64,000 nucleotides of DNA from Taxillus chinensis (Eukaryota > Streptophyta > Magnoliopsida > Santalales > Loranthaceae): NCBI GenBank assembly GCA_023512835.1, contig CM042090.1, forward strand, positions 4,681,826 through 4,745,825, written 5' to 3'. How positions within the stretch are numbered: the stretch's first letter is position 1; each line of letters starts with the position of its first letter. The position numbers and the translations under genes were made by a program. Below the pieces are notes generated by a model that saw only the letters and a list, made by a program, of their open reading frames with translations, ran no database searches and had not been told where the DNA came from. Of this stretch, positions 58,192 through 64,000 are shown piece after piece.

Positions 58192-61100
58192 CTAGTTGTT
58201 GCTGCTGCCGAACTCTTGGCTAGACATGACTACCTGTCTGAACCTCTTCATGTCTGCGTTGTACAAGCCCGTGTCATAGTCAACAGAGCTCCCATTTGAT
58301 GAACCTTTCATTGAACTTGAGTTCTGTCGTGGCCTCAACATTGCATCATTTAAGTCCTCTAGCGATGCATCACCTTCCAATGCCCTTACGATCTGCCAAT
58401 TTTCACACCACAATGTTTCACTTTAGACTTGCCCAATGGTATATCATCATGCAAGTTCAAATTATTGTAAGATGCTACAACTTCAAATATAAGTATTGAC
58501 ACCATCAAGCATACAAAATCCTTTCTGGTGTTTGACAAGTTCTTGGGTTTAATGATGCAACCATATTATATAATTTACTTATTTTTAGAAAATTTAAAAT
58601 AAACATGGTGCAACCATAACAAGATTTTTTTTTGGTGTTTCTTTGGATATCTTGGTGAAAATTAGTATATGTACAAATGCTAATGTGATATATATTTATA
58701 GTTTAAGCCTAAAATATTTTTGTGTGTTTAATTAATATATATGTATATATAATTATATATATACGTGTATGTGTGCTTACTTTAAATTTATTTCAGTGTC
58801 ATCACATTTTTATCCAATTTATAATTATAATATTTTAATAAAATGGCATATTGAAATTTTAAAAAAAATCAACTAATTTGTTTATTAAAATTTAATTTAT
58901 AGAAAAATAAATATATATTAAATTTTTGTTTCTCACTAAATATTATTTTAGTTTTTTATAATTATTTTAATATATAATAAGATTATTATTATTATTATTA
59001 AACATTCTAGATTTATCACTGTGATAACAAATGATAAAATAAAACATTATAGAAACAAATTCACTTTATTGAAAAAGTTAAAGTTAAAAATTGGGGAAAA
59101 AATGAAAACTAAAAACTTTAAAATATTTGAGAAGACTTAATTGATTACATGTCTAACAAGCCAAAATATGAAAATCAATATTATACTTAAATTCTAAAGT
59201 TAAATTAGTTTAGATTTTAATGTGTTTTCAAGATCCTTTTTTAATTTTATAATATGAGTTTACTCATTGATTGTGGGGTTTTAATGGTAAAGATAAATAA
59301 TATTTTATAAAGAAAATAATTAATAATTTTAAATTATTGTTAGTAGCAGCAACATGGTAATATACTAATATTGCATTTTACATTAACATTATTGAGATCA
59401 ATAAAACATAAGATTAAGTATATGTCATTATAATTAGAGAAAAATGTGATAATTATTGTTCATGCCTGCATGTATTCTCAAACAAATTATTGTTTACCAA
59501 TTACCGACCATACTTCAACTCAATAGTAGGACTTTCTGGTAAATTCGATTTAGTTGAAAAGTAAAAGATTAAGACATGACTTTTCTTAAAATAATATATA
59601 TATGTATATATATATATATATATATGTATATTCTAGCTTCTCTCAGTATATAAATCTCGATACCTTGCCTATAAGAATTTTAGTGTACAAGCTTGGTAGT
59701 TGACTTTATAAACAGAGCATTATATAAACTTAACCATTATTACACATTTTAAATTTATTGTTTGTATATTAATTTTCCCATTTATATTCTACGTTTTCAG
59801 CAAGATATATATGTATGTGTGTGTACCTGGCTCATTTTGGGGCGTCTTTTGGCAGAATGGCGAATTGCCGCCGCGGCGCAAGCTGACATGCATGCCATTT
59901 CATTAGGGTTGAAGTTGTTCTCCAAGCGGGGATCCACCAGCTCCTCGAAGTTTCCGTCCTCCAATGCGCGTTGCAGAAGGGGCCGTGCCTGTTCGACGAA
60001 ATGCCTGTTAGAACTTCCAGTAATACATTTGGGAATAAACAATTAATGATCAACAGAACAAGACACCAAAAAAACAAAAAACTTGTTGATTGTTAAAAGA
60101 ACAAACCCAGTCAACTAAGCTGTCTTCCATGTAGGTGTTGGTGGTGTCCACCGGACGCCTGCCAGTTATGAGTTCCAAGAGCATGACTCCGAACGAGAAG
60201 ACATCAGATCTATCTGTCAGCTTGCCGCTGGATGCATACTCCGGAGCTAAGTACCTGCATTTTTTGGGGGGCCATTAATTACAAAGTTAATAACGATATG
60301 ATTATTATATATGGTAGATATATATATGTTTGTAGTTACATTTGATGTGATTTTTTATTTTGATTCCCCGCGGGACAAAATTAATGTATATGGTTTAATT
60401 AGTTATGTTTTTTATTGCAACAAATTAGCTTGTTCTATCCATGTTAATTTTCTTTAGTGAGAAAATAGACGATTTAGTAAACAAACTTCTATAGATACTT
60501 TGTTAAGTTCAATTATTTTAGGTAACGGAAATGTGAGTTTTGCGCAATTAAATAATTATTTTAGCATTCAACTGTTAATTCAGTTAAATTATTACTTTAA
60601 ATCGAAACTGAATATTAACGATAAATACTTTTAATCGGAAGATTCATGTGTCTTTTTTTTAATCTTCAGACTTCAGTCAAATATAATTGCTCGTATAACG
60701 CATTCAACCATATATAAGTTATTATTATCTAGTTTTAATCACTGCGCTATTATCTAGTTTTGCAGAGACATATATAAACGCATATTGCATGTTTTGCCTG
60801 CGCTAACATATGGGCACAGGGCACATACCCGAACGTTCCCATGACCCGTGTGGACACATGAGTGTAATTATCAGAAGACAGCTTGGCTAATCCAAAGTCA
60901 GCCACCTGCATGAGAATTTGAAATTAGAATCATTAATGATATATATAGATATATATGGAATATAATTTGCATGTTGAAAGTGACGTTGAAAACGTCGACG
61001 AATATAATGTACGTACCATAGCTTCGTAGTTGTTGTCCAGGAGGATATTAGAAGCTTTGATGTCGCGATGGATAATCCGAGGGTGGCCTGCCAAAACAAA

Positions 61101-62734
61101 GAAACAAAAAAATACGCACAAATAAGAGAGCAGATGGAAGAGGCCTACAAAATAGAGCATCTAATATATCGAATCTCTTACAGTCTTCGTGAAGGTAAGC
61201 AAGCCCCTTGGCCGATCCCAATGCAATCCGAAGTCTTGTTGGCCAATCCATGGCCGGACCATTTCCTACACGCACGTACGTACGTACGGGTACAAAATTA
61301 AACCATATATATACATTTTGAAATCAATCACCAACAAATTAAATTAGTTATTTGCAAATTAAATTAATTATTTTACGTACCATGGAGATGGCGTTCGAGC
61401 GTGTCATTGGGAACAAACTCATAGACCAACATTCTTCGGCCATCGGCGATGCAGTAGCCAACGAGAGACACGAGGTGGCGATGGTGGACGCGGCTGATGA
61501 TCTCCACCTCCGCCTGGAACTCCCTCTCGCCCTGCCCGCTCCCGGACTTGAGGCTCTTCACGGCGATCTCTTTTCCGTTGGGCAAAACGCCTCTGTGCAC
61601 ATACCCGAACCCACCCTGCCCCAGAAGGTTTGCCTGTTCGAACCCGTTTGTGGCAGCCGCCAGCTCGTCGTAGGTGAACGTGCTCTGGTTGAACCCCAGC
61701 CCCAGGCCCGGCGACGGCGGCTGCTGTAACGAAGTGCCGTGCATGCCGCCGGAGAAGTTCCCGCTCATCATATCGCCGCTCATCATAGCTGCCCGTGGAG
61801 GCGATCCCCACCCTCCGCCTGGTGGACCCATCCCCCCCGGAGGCGTCGCCACCTTCATCAAGTTTGGATTGTTCCAGTTCTGGTGCGGCCCACCGTAGTA
61901 TCCACCGCCACCTACATGCATGGGGGAAACAACTAATTTTGATTAGACTAATGTTTTGTTGTAAAACATATGTTAATTGTTACAAGATTGTAGGGATCAA
62001 TGAAATGAACTAAAAGTTGAGTATGTATATATATGTGTCATGTGTGGGTGTATTGTATACACACCGTTGGGTCCAACAGACTGGTCTCGGAAGTAATCGT
62101 TCTTTCTCTTCTTCTTTCTTTTGAAGCAGAAGGCAACAAGGACAATCATGGCAATAAAACCAAGCAACCCGACCCCAATGTAGACGCCTCCATTGGTCCA
62201 AGACAGCGACGAGGATGAGGGAGCACTGGATGTTGCGGAGGGCGGAGGCGGCGACTTGGTGGCAGGAGGCGGCGGAGGCGACAATAATGCTCTAGACCAA
62301 GGGGGAGGGGGCGATGAGGCTTCTCTTGTGTAAGCGGGTGGAGGAGGCGAAGGAGACGACGGAGGGACGCTTGGTGTTGAGCTTATAGCATCAGGCGGTG
62401 GCGGAACCTCGGGGGAGGTCGGAGTCGGAGGCGGAGGGGGAGGTGGAGGCAGTGACGGGGAGTTGTTTGTCGGAGGAGGGGCTTCGGGTGTGGTTGGGGA
62501 AGCCGGGGGCGGCGACGGTGGTGTTGTTGTGGCGTTAGATGGCGGTGGGGATTCTGATGGCGTCGGGGGCGGGGGCGGGGGCGGAGATACGGATGCCGTG
62601 GGCGGTGGCGTGGAAGCCTGGACCGGTGGAGGAGATGACGGCGGTGGCGTCGAGTCAGATGTTTGGGTTGAATTGGACGAAGAAGGTGGAGGTGGGGAGG
62701 CTGACGGCGTAGACCCAAGCGATAAGAAGTCCAT
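58192..62734 (-). CDS. Proline-rich extensin-like receptor kinase (PERK)
   Basis: Eight exons on the minus strand: 62065-62734, 61381-61911, 61182-61265, 61017-61087, 60829-60905, 60107-60254, 59827-59988, 58192-58392. Phases all join, giving about 647 aa, normal for PERKs. Residues 1-180 form a Pro/Ser-rich, extensin-like outer domain with SPPPPP runs and no clear signal peptide. One membrane segment ([20 protein letters not shown]) spans about 182-204, followed by KRKKKRK. The Ser/Thr kinase has P-loop GQGGFGYV (321-328), Lys342 in IAVKSLK, HRD (435-437), DFG (455-457) and APE (481-483), so it should be active. The C-terminus ([11 protein letters not shown]...) is typical. PERKs sit in the plasma membrane, associate with pectin or cell wall and act in wall sensing and growth. 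Which of the PERK paralogues it is cannot be told by eye. Confidence 0.95.
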
Positions 62735-62956
62735 TGTCTTCTACAAATGGAGCTTCCGGCGACGAGTAAGTAATTAACGTTATATTACGCCGGAAAACTC
62801 CACCGCTCCCCCTCAGCGGCTGAGATCCCCTGCAAAATTAATATGCAACAAACATATTTATTGCCAACAAATCAATTAAAAAAACTATTTGAAAGTGAAA
62901 GAAATATTGGCCTAGCTCGAGAAAGAATTAAATGGAGATAGAGAGAGAGAGAGGGA

Positions 62957-62998
<42 letters not shown>

Positions 62999-63330
62999 GA
63001 CCTGATAGGAAGGGAGGGGAAGGAAAAGGGGAGGGAAGGGGAAAGAAAAGGGGAAGGAGAGACAGAAAGGGTAGTTTGCATAATCGGACATGGCATGACG
63101 ATGGCTAGCTGATGACATCCGTACAAAGGTGGCCCGTACGTGGCTGCATGCAGCCGATTTCTCTTTCTTCTTCTTAAAATTTTTCCGTCTCTCTGGGATT
63201 TGTGTACCTCCACTTCTTCGTCATACTAATTTCTGGCTGGGGGGCCTTGCTCGGTGTCCCCTGCTTCCGCTTCGTGCGCCCGTATCAATAATGGTCCCGA
63301 ATTTTTGTGATCTAATTTTTCCAATGTGAC
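62735..63330 (-). promoter_or_regulatory. PERK 5' flank with a GA/TC tract
   Basis: A GA run at about 62939-62996 (TC on the coding strand) lies some 200 bases before the start codon. A possible 3' splice site (ttttgcag|gg, complement near 62832) hints at a leader intron. TC-rich tracts near plant transcription starts are common. No clear TATA box was found. Confidence 0.4.
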
Positions 63331-64000
63331 AGCTCTTACTAATTTTAACGACGATTAGGCGTTGTGACATTTTTGTGTTTCCGAAGACACATTAATATTC
63401 TTTTTTAAGATTTTGGCCCTTTTGGGAGGATGGTTTCGTGCCCTGCTCGAACCTTGTTTCTTGTCAAGTTTGAGTCTCGAGCATATGCACTCCAGCCCTT
63501 GCTTCAGTTTGAGTATGCCTCTAGATATCAATTATTTTTTTATAGTCAGATTTATGTGTTTTTGAGTTTTAACTATAATTTCTGATGAAAATTTTAAATG
63601 ATCAAAACTTTACGCACATCGTACGATTTAAGTCCTTTTCAAATCCACGAGACCCCTACCTCCATTTCGTGCTTTCTTTCTCTTTTATCTCAGATGTTGT
63701 GCTTTAAATTTTAAATACATGACAATTATTACCGTAAATATCATTTTTCGTATTTAGTTGCTTGCATTTATATTTAGCTTTTAAATGCCGTTGAATCTCA
63801 CAGGACCACCAAGTTCTGTTGCCGTGGAACTTGTAATTGTGATTTACCTATTTACCATTCGACGAGTTATATTTAATAATTGGATAAGCCTCCGGTGGTC
63901 TATAAGAATTCAAATTAATTTGGTGATGATGGTTATAATAAAGATTTTTTATTCGAATGAGTAATCGGATCAATAATCAATCAGATATGTTATAATTTCA
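63331..64000. other. Intergenic, no gene seen
   Basis: AT-rich sequence without recognisable coding frames, RNA genes or repeats. Confidence 0.5.

Noticed and set aside
62383..62777. Gly-rich and Arg/Pro-rich frames opposite or overlapping PERK exon 1
   Set aside because: They arise from the proline-rich repeats of PERK in other frames and show no domain of their own.

Overview
The window is nuclear DNA of a flowering plant, probably a dicot; I cannot name the species. The evidence is split plant-type genes with GT-AG introns, AT-rich intergenic DNA and dense nested LTR retrotransposons, hAT transposons, MITEs and dinucleotide repeats. No RNA gene or CRISPR array was found.

Three host genes look intact. 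(1) 11523-17125 (+): a six-exon plastid alpha/beta hydrolase resembling chlorophyll dephytylase CLD1, about 351 aa. (2) 46010-51977 (-): a ten-exon gene for U1 snRNP 70 kDa protein (U1-70K), about 503 aa, with the long intron 6 known from its Arabidopsis orthologue. (3) 58192-62734 (-): an eight-exon proline-rich extensin-like receptor kinase (PERK), about 647 aa, with all kinase motifs. In each, predicted exon phases join without a break.

The rest is mostly mobile-element DNA. At 1-1210 lies a decayed Ty3/gypsy integrase and chromodomain. At 4676-11309 there is a three-level nest: a non-coding LTR element contains a TRIM, and the TRIM contains a nearly intact gypsy chromovirus (5765-10951, minus strand). 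The nest ends about 210 bp upstream of the CLD1-like start codon. CLD1 intron 1 holds a 142-bp hAT MITE with a perfect 8-bp target duplication, and intron 3 holds an antisense decayed RTE-type LINE.

At 17699-27924 a decayed copia element (+) is split inside its reverse transcriptase by a 6.1-kb BED-finger hAT element (21575-27666). It is followed by a fragment of a phosphoglycerate dehydrogenase gene (28116-28320). At 30198-41642 a second copia element (-), with 148-bp LTRs and a 5-bp target duplication, is broken by at least four later insertions: an inverted pair of long-LTR sequences, a tandem TRIM array, a solo TRIM LTR and another long-LTR sequence that itself carries a MITE. At 41762-43039 there is a remnant of a TTF-finger hAT element. 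Between U1-70K and PERK, a long LTR (54188-57556) of the same family as the inverted pair lies next to a primer-binding site.

Nothing here looks like a new enzymatic system. The points of most interest are the reconstructable order of nested insertions, the TRIM multimer with two LTR length variants, the captured gene fragment and the conserved U1-70K intron 6 architecture.
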